Assembly: GCF_027925445.1 (NCBI RefSeq)
Contig: NZ_AP027150.1
Coordinates: 110,579-174,578, forward strand
DNA length: 64,000 nucleotides
Reading direction: 5' to 3'
From: Methylocystis bryophila
GTDB lineage: Bacteria; Pseudomonadota; Alphaproteobacteria; Rhizobiales; Beijerinckiaceae
This document shows, piece after piece, positions 56,843 through 64,000 of the stretch (within the stretch, counting starts at the first letter, position 1; each line of letters opens with the position of its first letter). The position numbers were made by a program, and so were the translations under genes. A model generated the notes under the pieces. That model was not told the origin of the DNA, made no database searches, and worked only from the letters and a program-made list of their open reading frames with translations.

Positions 56843-57742
56843 ATGAAGGCCGACGCCGCGACAATAGCCAAAATCCTCGGCGGAAAGCCCGAGGGCGGCG
56901 GTTACCTCTGCTCCTGTCCCGTGAAAGGGCATGGCAAGGGGCGCGGCGATCTCCGTCCGTCCCTCAGTGTTTCCGACGGAAAGCGCGCGCTCGTCTTCCA
57001 TTGCTTCGCTGGCTGCAAACCCCGCGACATTATCGCTGCCTTGAATGCACTTGCGCCGGATCACGGCCCCAAGCCCCGCTTTGAAGGCCGAACGCCTCGC
57101 AGGCCCACGACGAAATCGAAGACCACCACGGCCCTTGCGCTGAAACTTTGGAAGGCGGCGCTTCCCGTCGCCGGCACGCCCGCAGAAACTTACCTTCGCG
57201 CACGCAGCCTGCCGCCAGTCCCGCCGCCCACCATTCGCTTCCTTCCCTCCTATCGCTATGACGAAACGCGGCGCTTTCCATGCCTCATCGCGGCGGTGCA
57301 AGCGCCCTCGCGCGCGATCGTCGCCGTTCAATTGACCTTCCTCGACCCTTCCGGGCTTCGAAAGGCCGATGTGCCGCACCCGCGACACGCGATCGGGCCG
57401 CTGGGCGATGGACTTCTGAGGCTTGCGCCCGCCGCAGAGCATATCGGGCTCGCAGAAGGTTTCGAGACCGCATGGGCAGCGTCGCTGCTTCACGACGGAA
57501 TCCCCGTTTGGGCGACGCTCGGCGCCGACCGCTATGCGATCGTCACGCTCCCACCAATCGTAAGGCGCGTCACGATTTTTGCCGACTACGATGCGCCGGG
57601 TCTATCGGCCGCTCTCTCATTCTTTGAGCGCCACCCGGAACTCGAGGTGTGGATCGCGACGCCGACAAAGATGGGGGATGATTTCGCGCGCGTGTGGGAA
57701 CTCCGATCGCCCGTCGTCGAATGCGATTACGCCACGCACTGA
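56843..57742 (+). CDS. Plasmid primase-like protein (CHC2 zinc finger plus Toprim)
   Basis: A 299-residue protein. The zinc finger is CSCPVKGHGKG with later FHCFAGCKPRD (Cys25, His30, Cys54, Cys58). The middle links to a Toprim domain with IGLAEGFETAWAASLL and RVTIFADYDAPGL providing the Glu and DxD. It matches short Toprim proteins of plasmids and phages that prime DNA synthesis, useful after conjugation. It lacks a helicase domain. It starts 12 bases after the SNase-like gene. Confidence 0.75.
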   Translation: MKADAATIAKILGGKPEGGGYLCSCPVKGHGKGRGDLRPSLSVSDGKRALVFHCFAGCKPRDIIAALNALAPDHGPKPRFEGRTPRRPTTKSKTTTALALKLWKAALPVAGTPAETYLRARSLPPVPPPTIRFLPSYRYDETRRFPCLIAAVQAPSRAIVAVQLTFLDPSGLRKADVPHPRHAIGPLGDGLLRLAPAAEHIGLAEGFETAWAASLLHDGIPVWATLGADRYAIVTLPPIVRRVTIFADYDAPGLSAALSFFERHPELEVWIATPTKMGDDFARVWELRSPVVECDYATH

Positions 57743-57838
57743 TGGGGCGGCGACGCGCAGAGCGGTTCTCTTTACTGGGCGGCGACGCGCGCCCCTCGTC
57801 ATTTACTGGAAAGAGAACTTCTTGTTGTTTGGACGCGC

Positions 57839-58359
57839 TCACATCGTCTCGAACTTGCGATCGAACGCTACGACGGCATCCTTTTCAGTAATCACGACGA
57901 GATCGTTGTCCTGACGTTCAAGGCTCGAGTGTGACTCGTTCGTTGAGCCCATCCTGAGAAGTGAGCCGCTCACGGAATATCCTTTGAGGCGCATCGAGCC
58001 GTCGCCGGTGCTTTAAGCTTGATTTCGACGTTTCGCATGCGGGACAGCTTCACGAGCGGGTGTTCGTTATCGTGCGTTATTCGCTCGACCTCTCGCGGGC
58101 CGAGAGAAATCCTAATGTGGGCGCCACGATCCGCCGCATTGCTGAGGGGTTCGATGAGGATGCGGTCACTGAGCGCTTGATCGGCGATGTTGACGCGCTC
58201 GCCCTGACCGAGCTGATCGAGGATGGATCGATCGACCTCCTCCAGATTCATCTCCGGCGCGGTGTAAATTTGCACGACGGAAGTTTTCTCCGCGCGTGCG
58301 ACAGGCGACGGAGAGAACAGCAACACCGGGATGAGCGCGGAAAGCAGCAGACTTCGCAT
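57839..58359 (-). pseudogene. Exported phospholipase D-like nuclease, frameshifted
   Basis: From ATG 58359 a signal peptide (MRSLLLSALIPVLLFSPSP) and the first part of a Nuc-type PLD domain are readable: IYTAPEMNLEEVDRSILDQ and NAADRGAHIRISLGPREV. The frame stops at 57970, but the rest continues in another frame: MRLKGYSVSGSLLRMGSTN and LERQDNDLVVITEKDAV to a TGA at 57839. The His of the HxK motif is Arg here (MRLKGY), so even a repaired frame would be inactive. Confidence 0.75.
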
Positions 58360-58855
58360 AGGTTCTCGACTCCTGGAACCGCCATACGGATGTCTAATCT
58401 TGCTTGCAAGAGTCCGTACGCACCAGCGTGAGTTCCTCACGCTGCTCGCGTCGATCCGGCGAAGGCGTTCGCCTACAGCACAACGATTTCAGTTCGCAGA
58501 CCTCGCTGTGGCCCAGGCGGCGATCACTCGGACGGAAATATCCCGTTAGAGACAATCACATTCGTCGGGATCGGCTCCTACGCATTAGGCGCGCTACGTT
58601 GCGCAACACTTTGCCATCAAGGAGAGCTTAGGCACTGACGATCTCATGACCGGCTTTGTGGCCGCGAGAGGACGTACCATCTCGGCCGGCTCCGCGACGA
58701 TTTGTGGGGTGCCTCGTCGAACAGATGTCATGCACGACGGCCGGCCGACGTCGCGGTGCCGATCACTCGGGGCTCGGCAATATAGAAGCTGACGGCCAAA
58801 CTCATCGTGAAAAATAGCTGTTGGTCTGCGTGTATCCATTGGCTACACTGTCCGC
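58360..58855. other. Gene-free stretch before the Gabija-like locus
   Basis: About 500 bases without a supported gene. Short ORFs on both strands have no domains. The promoter for the RHH/OLD/helicase operon should be near the right end; CATTGGCTACACTG near 58838-58851 gives a weak TTGGCT/TACACT reading only. Confidence 0.35.
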
Positions 58856-59058
58856 ATGACCAAGGATTCGGGACTTCGCATCAGAGTGCAGCGCGAATTG
58901 CGAGACAGATTCCTTGAGGTATGCCGTAGGCAAGACAAGCCCGCCGCCCAGATCATCGGGAGTTCATGCGTGACTATGTTGAGCGCCACGGCCAGCCAGC
59001 TAGGCCTGCCGTCAGGCGTCCGCCTCCGGTTCGTGCCAGCGTCAAGGACAGCGAATAA
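58856..59058 (+). pseudogene. Ribbon-helix-helix gene with a frameshift
   Basis: The first frame encodes TKDSGLRIRVQRELRDRFLEVCRRQDKPAAQII, a typical RHH start. After base 58957 the family pattern continues in another frame as EFMRDYVERHGQPARPAVR and ends SVKDSE with a TAA at 59056-59058. That TAA overlaps the ATG of the OLD gene (TAATG), strong evidence that this second frame is native. One base appears to be lost near 58957. Probable function: operon autoregulator or antitoxin-like factor. Confidence 0.75.
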
Positions 59059-60971
59059 TGCGCATCACGCGTCTCAGCATCGCAAACTTCCGCTCGATCA
59101 AGGCGCTCGAGCTTGATCTAAATGACACGACCGTCCTCATTGGACCCAATAATGCGGGCAAGACTGCCATCCTCGACGCCGTGCGGATCGTCCTCACGCG
59201 CCGCTGGGGACAGCGCGGCACAGGCTTTACCGAATACGATGTTCATCTCGCCGACGAGCATGCTGACCCAAAAGCGCCTCCCGGCGTCTCGATAGAAATC
59301 CGCGTCGAAGAGCGGCTAGCAGGGGAATGGCCCGAGGCCCTTCAGCAGGATCTCGACGAGATTGTCCAGACTGACCCCGTCACGGGCAAGACCTTTATCA
59401 TTCTCCGCGCAAGCTGCGCCTGGAATGAGACGGCGGGAAGTTTTGAGCCATCGTGGATTTTCCTCAATGCGGGTCGTGCGCCGCTTGTTGGTGGTTCGGC
59501 TCGGCGCATGAATCTCGAACGCTTCTGGCGGTATCTGCCGGTATTCTATCTCGGCGCACTGCGCGACGTGGAGGACGAGTTTTCTCCGCGCTCCCAGTTC
59601 TGGGGTCGGCTGCTCAGAGCCATGGAGATTCCGCCAGCCTTAGATACTAAGGTGCAGCGCGTTCTCGACCTTTTGAACAAGAAGCTATTACAAGCTGACC
59701 CGCGCCTTGCCCAGATTGCGGCGACGCTCTCCAGCGCGACGCGGGTCGCCGCCCGCGACCGCGACGGCAGCGTGGACTTGCGGCTCGTTCCTCTCAAGTC
59801 CTGGGACTTGCTGTCCAAAGCTGAGATCGTCCTGCGCAACGAACCGGATTGGCCGTGGCTCCCGCTGCAACGCCACGGCCAAGGCGTTCAGAGCCTTTCT
59901 GTCATCTTCCTGTTCCAGGCATTCGTCGAACATCTTCTCACCGAACTTTACGAGGCTGACAGCGCCCCCGTCCTGGCGCTTGAAGAACCAGAAACGCATC
60001 TGCATCCCCAAGCGGCACGAACTCTGTGGACGCATATCAAGGCGTTACCCGGCCAGAAGATCATCACCACCCACTCGCCCTACTTCGTACAGCACGTTCC
60101 GTTCCGCGACTTGCGCTTGGTGCGGCTGACTGAAAACGGAACCGAGGTACTGTCGCTTCCCTTAAATTTTTCAGCACGCATCCCGCATGTGGCGGCCCTC
60201 GATGCCATCGTTGCCAAGAGCGGTGGACAGATTGAATACGACCGCGCTGCCGAGCTGCTGACGATACACGGCAGGCTTGAAGAGCAGCGTTACCGTGATC
60301 TGCTCACCTGTTACGGCACTCACGCCGAGAGGGCCGTGATCCACGGTGTCTTGCGTGACCTTCGTGACCGCGCACTGCTGTTCATTGGCGATGACGAACT
60401 GAGGGCTCTCGAAACCTTTGCTCGGCGGATACGCGGTGAGATCTTCTTCGCGAGACGGTGGTTCATCGTGGAGGGGCAGGCCGAATATCTGCTCGTGCAC
60501 GCCATGGCACGTGAACTCGCCTATGATCTCGATGAACACGGCGTCGCCGTGATCGACGCCCAGAATAACGGTAACCCAGCTATCTTTGCCGCGCTCGCGC
60601 GTGCGCTCGCCATACCGTGGCTGGCGGTTTTCGACGGTGACAGCGCCGGACACGGATATTGCCAAAGCATCGCGGCACGGGATTTTGATGCGGCGTTTGT
60701 GGCGGTCCGCTGCAGAACCCTTGCCGCTGGCGACATCGAGGCACAGATGCTTGCCGACGGGCTTGGTGCTGAACTCAAAACCGCGTTGACCGCCGTTGGC
60801 GTCGCCGATGCGGCCTCGGCCGATCAGGCAGCGCTGCTCGACCACCTGCGGGGTCATAAGACGGCCTATGCGGCTGAACTGGCCGCCATGATGCGCGGAA
60901 ATTCCGCGTTGGTAGCTCAGATGCCTCAGGCATTTCGCGATGCGATTGCGGACCTTCGGGGGTTGGCATGA
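59058..60971 (+). CDS. OLD-family ATP-dependent endonuclease (GajA-like)
   Basis: A 637-residue protein with an N-terminal ABC/SMC-like ATPase and a C-terminal Toprim nuclease. Walker A is GPNNAGKT at 29-36. The Walker B region is LALEEPETHLHPQ, with the His-switch ITTHSPYFVQH. The Toprim motifs are FIVEGQAEYLL and LAVFDGDSAG. Together with the helicase gene it overlaps by 4 bases, it matches the Gabija defence pair, in which GajA cuts phage DNA when nucleotide pools fall. Gabija GajA is usually shorter (about 580 residues). Other OLD-helicase pairs exist, so Gabija is likely, not certain. Confidence 0.85.
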   Translation: MRITRLSIANFRSIKALELDLNDTTVLIGPNNAGKTAILDAVRIVLTRRWGQRGTGFTEYDVHLADEHADPKAPPGVSIEIRVEERLAGEWPEALQQDLDEIVQTDPVTGKTFIILRASCAWNETAGSFEPSWIFLNAGRAPLVGGSARRMNLERFWRYLPVFYLGALRDVEDEFSPRSQFWGRLLRAMEIPPALDTKVQRVLDLLNKKLLQADPRLAQIAATLSSATRVAARDRDGSVDLRLVPLKSWDLLSKAEIVLRNEPDWPWLPLQRHGQGVQSLSVIFLFQAFVEHLLTELYEADSAPVLALEEPETHLHPQAARTLWTHIKALPGQKIITTHSPYFVQHVPFRDLRLVRLTENGTEVLSLPLNFSARIPHVAALDAIVAKSGGQIEYDRAAELLTIHGRLEEQRYRDLLTCYGTHAERAVIHGVLRDLRDRALLFIGDDELRALETFARRIRGEIFFARRWFIVEGQAEYLLVHAMARELAYDLDEHGVAVIDAQNNGNPAIFAALARALAIPWLAVFDGDSAGHGYCQSIAARDFDAAFVAVRCRTLAAGDIEAQMLADGLGAELKTALTAVGVADAASADQAALLDHLRGHKTAYAAELAAMMRGNSALVAQMPQAFRDAIADLRGLA

Positions 60972-62884
60972 CCGACAATCCGCTCGAAGCAGCCCTCGCA
61001 AAGCTGACGGGCATTCAGCGTGATGCTGTGGCATGGGGCGATGGCGCGATGCTGGTGCTCGCCGGCCCTGGCTCGGGGAAAACGCAGGTGCTCACGTGCC
61101 GCATTGCCCGCCTACTTGACGGAGCCCGCGACAAGTCGTTCCGCGTCCTCGCGCTCACGTTCACGAACAAGGCCGCCGACGAGATGAAGGAGCGCGTGGC
61201 TAACTTCGTGCCCGGCCTCGAAGAGCGCGCCAATATCGGCACCTTCCACAGCTTCTGCGGACAGGTGCTGCGCCAGCATGGCATCCACCTCGGCATCAAG
61301 CCGGACTTCGCCGTTTACTCTCAGGATAGCGACCGAAAGGCTGTGCTGGAGGACGCGCTGAAAAGCAGGGGCGTGGACGCACAGGCCGTCCGCTATCTCG
61401 GCCTGATCGACCGGATGAAGACCATGCTGATTGAGCCGAAAGACGCACCATCGCGCCTCATACAAACAACCGACGCGCAGGCTATCGTCAGGACCTATGA
61501 AGCTTACGAAGACGAATTACGACGTCTCAACGTCCTCGACTTCAATTCGTTGATATTTGAGGCGCATCGCCTATTTGCAAAGTTCCCCACGATCGCAGCC
61601 CGCTACCGCCGGTCCTATCCCTATTGGCTGCTGGACGAGTTCCAGGATACCAACGACGCTCAGTATCGCCTCATTCGGGCGATGGCGGGCCAAGACTTCA
61701 AGAATGTCTTCGCCGTCGCGGATGACGACCAGATCATCTACCAGTGGAACGGTGCCAGCTTCCGGCAGATTCAACGCTTCCGCGCCGACTTCGTGCCGCA
61801 GCTGATCCAGCTCCCGACGAACTACCGCTGCCCGCCTGCCATCGTGGCGGCGGCCAATAGACTTGTGGCCTATAACGTCCAACGGACCGAGGCAAAGAAG
61901 CCGCTTGTCGCTGGCAAGACAGACCTCAAGCTCCCCGAACACGAACACATCCAGCTTCGGACTTTTGATTCCGACGATATTGAGGCGGAGGAAATTGCGA
62001 AGGAAATTGCGGTGGGCGGGAAGGGCCAATGGGACCAAACCACCGTACTTGCCCGAACCCGCGCCTTGTTGGAGCGCATGCAAAGGGCCCTTCAGGCCCA
62101 ACAAGTACCCGCCGTCATAGCGCAGCGCCGCGATGATTTCCTGTCCGCCGAAGTCAGGTGGCTGGTGGCCTGTCTGGTTCAGACCGTGCGCCCGCTCGAT
62201 CGGAGGAATATGGCCGTCCTGATCGACGCCTTTAATCGGTTCGCAGAAATTCAGGTCGCCGTCGATCAGGTCTTGTCTGACGCCGAGGCGAGCGGCGCAG
62301 CCTATCTAAAGGTTTGGGCAGAAACCGCCAAGCGCGAGATCGGCGACTCCTCCCCACGGTCGAAACTCATTGACGCAGCAGGCCGCCTTGAGTCGGCTTC
62401 AGCGAAGAAGGCCTCCGACGAGATTCTTGCGCAGTTCGCTAGCGAAGCCGCCGGGAACAACCCAGACCCGGACCTTGCCGAGGATCTTGCCGCGTGGCGT
62501 GAGATTTCCAACGACATTGGCAAGCACTTCGGGCGCAACATCACGCTCGACGAGTTCCTGCAACAGCTTCAACTGCGGTCGAAGGAACCATCGCCGCAAC
62601 CCAAGACCGTTACCTTGATGACGGTACATGGGGCGAAGGGTCGAGAGTTCGACTTCGTTTATCTGATCGGGCTGGCGGAGGATATTCTGCCATCGTTCCA
62701 AAGCCGCCAGAAAGGCGACGGCAGTCCGGAGATGGAAGAAGAACGGCGCAATTGCTTCGTCGCCATCACACGAGCCAAGGAATCTCTCATCCTAAGTCGT
62801 GCAAATTCATACCGCGGTTGGACAAAGCATCCCTCACGGTTCCTCGTCGAGATGGGGCTGGTTCAATCGCAGCCAGACGCTTGA
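60968..62884 (+). CDS. UvrD/Rep-type helicase (GajB-like)
   Basis: A 638-residue SF1 helicase. Motifs in order: Q-motif-like GIQRDAV at 15-21, Walker A AGPGSGKT at 32-39, Ia LTFTNKAADEMKERV, II LLDEFQDTND, III AVADDDQIIYQWNGAS, IV TNYRCP, V MTVHGAKGREFDFVYL and VI VAITRAKESLILS. In Gabija the helicase partner senses DNA ends or depletes nucleotides and activates the OLD nuclease. Its start overlaps the OLD stop (ATGA). It is longer than typical GajB (about 500 residues) and contains a normal 2B region, closer to full UvrD. Confidence 0.88.
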   Translation: MTDNPLEAALAKLTGIQRDAVAWGDGAMLVLAGPGSGKTQVLTCRIARLLDGARDKSFRVLALTFTNKAADEMKERVANFVPGLEERANIGTFHSFCGQVLRQHGIHLGIKPDFAVYSQDSDRKAVLEDALKSRGVDAQAVRYLGLIDRMKTMLIEPKDAPSRLIQTTDAQAIVRTYEAYEDELRRLNVLDFNSLIFEAHRLFAKFPTIAARYRRSYPYWLLDEFQDTNDAQYRLIRAMAGQDFKNVFAVADDDQIIYQWNGASFRQIQRFRADFVPQLIQLPTNYRCPPAIVAAANRLVAYNVQRTEAKKPLVAGKTDLKLPEHEHIQLRTFDSDDIEAEEIAKEIAVGGKGQWDQTTVLARTRALLERMQRALQAQQVPAVIAQRRDDFLSAEVRWLVACLVQTVRPLDRRNMAVLIDAFNRFAEIQVAVDQVLSDAEASGAAYLKVWAETAKREIGDSSPRSKLIDAAGRLESASAKKASDEILAQFASEAAGNNPDPDLAEDLAAWREISNDIGKHFGRNITLDEFLQQLQLRSKEPSPQPKTVTLMTVHGAKGREFDFVYLIGLAEDILPSFQSRQKGDGSPEMEEERRNCFVAITRAKESLILSRANSYRGWTKHPSRFLVEMGLVQSQPDA

Positions 62885-63142
62885 GACGATTGCGTCCTCG
62901 GTGCGACCCAGGATCAATTGCGACTGAGAGTGCGCCCGTTCTCGATGGCGTGCGAGCCGGCGGCGATGTTCGTCGGTGAAGGAGATTGGGCTATTCCACC
63001 GAAGTTCCGACCGAGCTTGATCGCTAAGCTGCGTTGAGAACTGAGGCTCGCCGGCGTCACTGAAGGTCACGAGCGCGCGGTCGAAGGCGGCGTCCCATAG
63101 CGCCGAGAGAGACTCCCGCGCGCCCGTCGTGGAGGTTCGCAA
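62834..63142 (-). pseudogene. C-terminal fragment of an HNH endonuclease-like protein
   Basis: A 102-residue ORF whose LWDAAFDRALVTFSDAGEPQFS, then SELRWNSPISFTDEHRRRLARHR resembles the part after the HNH site in PF13391-type restriction-like HNH proteins. The HNH residues themselves would lie upstream and are missing. It overlaps the helicase 3' end by about 50 bases on the opposite strand. Probably a remnant cut by the insertion of the neighbouring genes. Confidence 0.45.
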
Positions 63143-63500
63143 CTACGGCGACGCTAACGCCAGGGCCCTCGCCACCCAAGGCGGACATCTTTTCATCGGG
63201 CGGGGCGGCTTTTCATTGCATTACGAGAACGGCTGGCTGAGCGGCTACGACTGCGAGACGGTCAAAGCCGCAGCGATCGCGGCTGGCTTGCCCGTGATCG
63301 ATAGCCGCAAGGTAGATCTCGGCAAAGTCGCGGAACTCGCGATCCGCGGCCCAATGATCGTGGTAGACCGGCCGGCCGATCCCCCGCCTTGGCACGCGCT
63401 GTCTTATGCGCCGCTCGTCGCGGTCGCAGAAGCTTACGCTCGCGCCGGCGCCGATGTGCGCAACTTGCTCGTCTGCGGGGCGAGGGAGGCGGCAGCCTGA
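63129..63500 (+). CDS. Hypothetical protein upstream of ParB-type gene
   Basis: A 123-residue protein starting with GTG. It has RGGFSLHYENGWLSGYDCETVKAAAIAAGLPVIDSRKVDL and ends GADVRNLLVCGA. No known family, although small proteins of this kind commonly stand before ParB/Srx genes on plasmids. The gene lies 76 bases before the ParB start. A few bases overlap the HNH fragment on the opposite strand. Confidence 0.55.
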   Translation: MEVRNYGDANARALATQGGHLFIGRGGFSLHYENGWLSGYDCETVKAAAIAAGLPVIDSRKVDLGKVAELAIRGPMIVVDRPADPPPWHALSYAPLVAVAEAYARAGADVRNLLVCGAREAAA

Positions 63501-63576
63501 GAGCGAGAGGGCCCTTCGGGCTCTGCGAAGGGAAAATGGGCGAGAGAGAGGCTCTGGTCCGCCCTTCGCGGAGTCG

Positions 63577-64000
63577 ATGGACATGTCGAAGATCACGCTG
63601 GTGAGTGCAAGTGATATTGGGCTGGATAAACTTGTGGCCTCGGACGCCAATGTGCGGCGGATCAAGGCGGGGGTGAGCGTCGAGGATTTGGCTGAGGATA
63701 TCGCTCGGCGCGGGTTGCTGCAGTCGCTGAGCGTCCGGCCGCTCTTCGATGGCCACGGCGTGGAGACCGGAAAATTCGGAGTGACCGCCGGCGGGAGGCG
63801 GCTCGCGGCGCTAAAACTTCTCGTCAAGCAGAAGCGCCTAGCGAAGAACGCGCCGGTGCCCTGCATCGTCAAGCCGGACGGCGTCGAGGAAGAAGACTCC
63901 CTCGCCGAGAACACGATGCGCGAGGCGTTGCATCCGCTCGATCAATTCCGGGCTTTCAAGAACCTGCACGAGCAGGGCTTGAGCATCGATGACATCGCGG
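63577..64000 (+). CDS. ParB/Srx-domain protein (cut by window edge)
   Basis: The first 141 residues of a ParB-type CTPase/DNA-binding protein. The N-terminal Srx domain has NVRRIKAGVSVEDLAEDIARRGLLQSL, then FGVTAGGRRLAALKLL (the ParB GERRxxA-like box, here GGRR) and EDSLAENTMREALHPLDQFRAF, the standard lead into the HTH region. The frame is open at the right edge. Such proteins on plasmids act in partition or as regulators. No ParA gene is seen upstream, so its role is undecided. ATG 63583 is an alternative start. Confidence 0.8.
   Translation, partial: MDMSKITLVSASDIGLDKLVASDANVRRIKAGVSVEDLAEDIARRGLLQSLSVRPLFDGHGVETGKFGVTAGGRRLAALKLLVKQKRLAKNAPVPCIVKPDGVEEEDSLAENTMREALHPLDQFRAFKNLHEQGLSIDDIA

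Noticed and set aside
58594..58839. 81-codon minus-strand ORF upstream of the RHH gene
   Set aside because: No domain, unusual composition and it would cover the expected promoter of the Gabija-like operon.
1..64000. CRISPR arrays, tRNA or rRNA genes, integrase and att sites
   Set aside because: I looked for regularly spaced repeats, tRNA-like cloverleaf ends and tyrosine-recombinase motifs and saw none; a tRNA search program could still find something I missed.

Overview
The window is GC-rich and its gene families are alphaproteobacterial: a P-type VirB/VirD4 secretion system, an IncP-like relaxosome, Rhizobiales-type small conserved proteins, and cupin-8 and Glo_Ver proteins. I read it as part of a large conjugative plasmid or conjugative element. 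A methylotroph-type Rhizobiales host such as Methylocystaceae is a guess only. No tRNA, rRNA, CRISPR array or replication-initiator gene was seen.

Layout. 1-16.3 kb is an accessory segment cut by insertion sequences (partial IS630, decayed IS110, intact IS3). Between them are a cupin-8 protein, a type II thioesterase, a di-haem peroxidase, a Glo_Ver repeat protein, a PvdE/SyrD-like peptide exporter, a PvdQ-like acylase, an STN-domain protein and a glycosyltransferase. This looks like the tailoring and export part of a lipopeptide or siderophore-type pathway without its synthetase. 16.6-24.6 kb holds a double-HTH regulator, a broken acyltransferase, two SSB-like proteins, a zinc-ribbon protein, an SRAP (YedK) protein and an RHH / VbhA-like / Fic operon. 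24.65-27.95 kb is a tightly packed ubiquitin-like conjugation operon: Ubl, E2, JAB-E1 fusion, DUF6527 and an SDH/ClpP-type serine protease.

28.35-33.86 kb is an IncP-like relaxosome (traM, traL, traK, then oriT, then traJ and the relaxase). A match to the IncP nic consensus lies at 30361-30368 on the minus strand. 34.16-36.43 kb is a minus-strand operon RHH - GNAT - XRE - ImmA/IrrE, divergent from a type III CBASS operon (CD-NTase, HORMA, TRIP13, Cap4-like nuclease-SAVED) at 36.59-40.57 kb. 40.6-53.6 kb is a complete minus-strand T4SS from virD4 back to virB1. It includes a 59-residue VirB7-like lipoprotein and two tandem VirB5-like proteins. 53.7-57.7 kb carries plus-strand exported or conjugation-associated proteins and a CHC2/Toprim primase-like protein. 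57.8-58.4 kb is a broken phospholipase D gene. 58.9-62.9 kb is a Gabija-like pair (OLD nuclease plus UvrD-like helicase) behind a frameshifted RHH gene. The window ends in a ParB-type gene.

How it fits together. If the minus strand is nicked at 30361/30362, the first DNA to enter a recipient is the part below 30.36 kb. There the SSB-like genes, SRAP gene and ubiquitin-like operon all lie on the plus strand, so the incoming strand is their template. The CBASS and Gabija systems lie on the late-entering side. A near-identical 19-base AT-rich motif at 19614, 29959 and 53628 sits upstream of ssb, traK and virB1 and may tie the transfer genes into one regulon.
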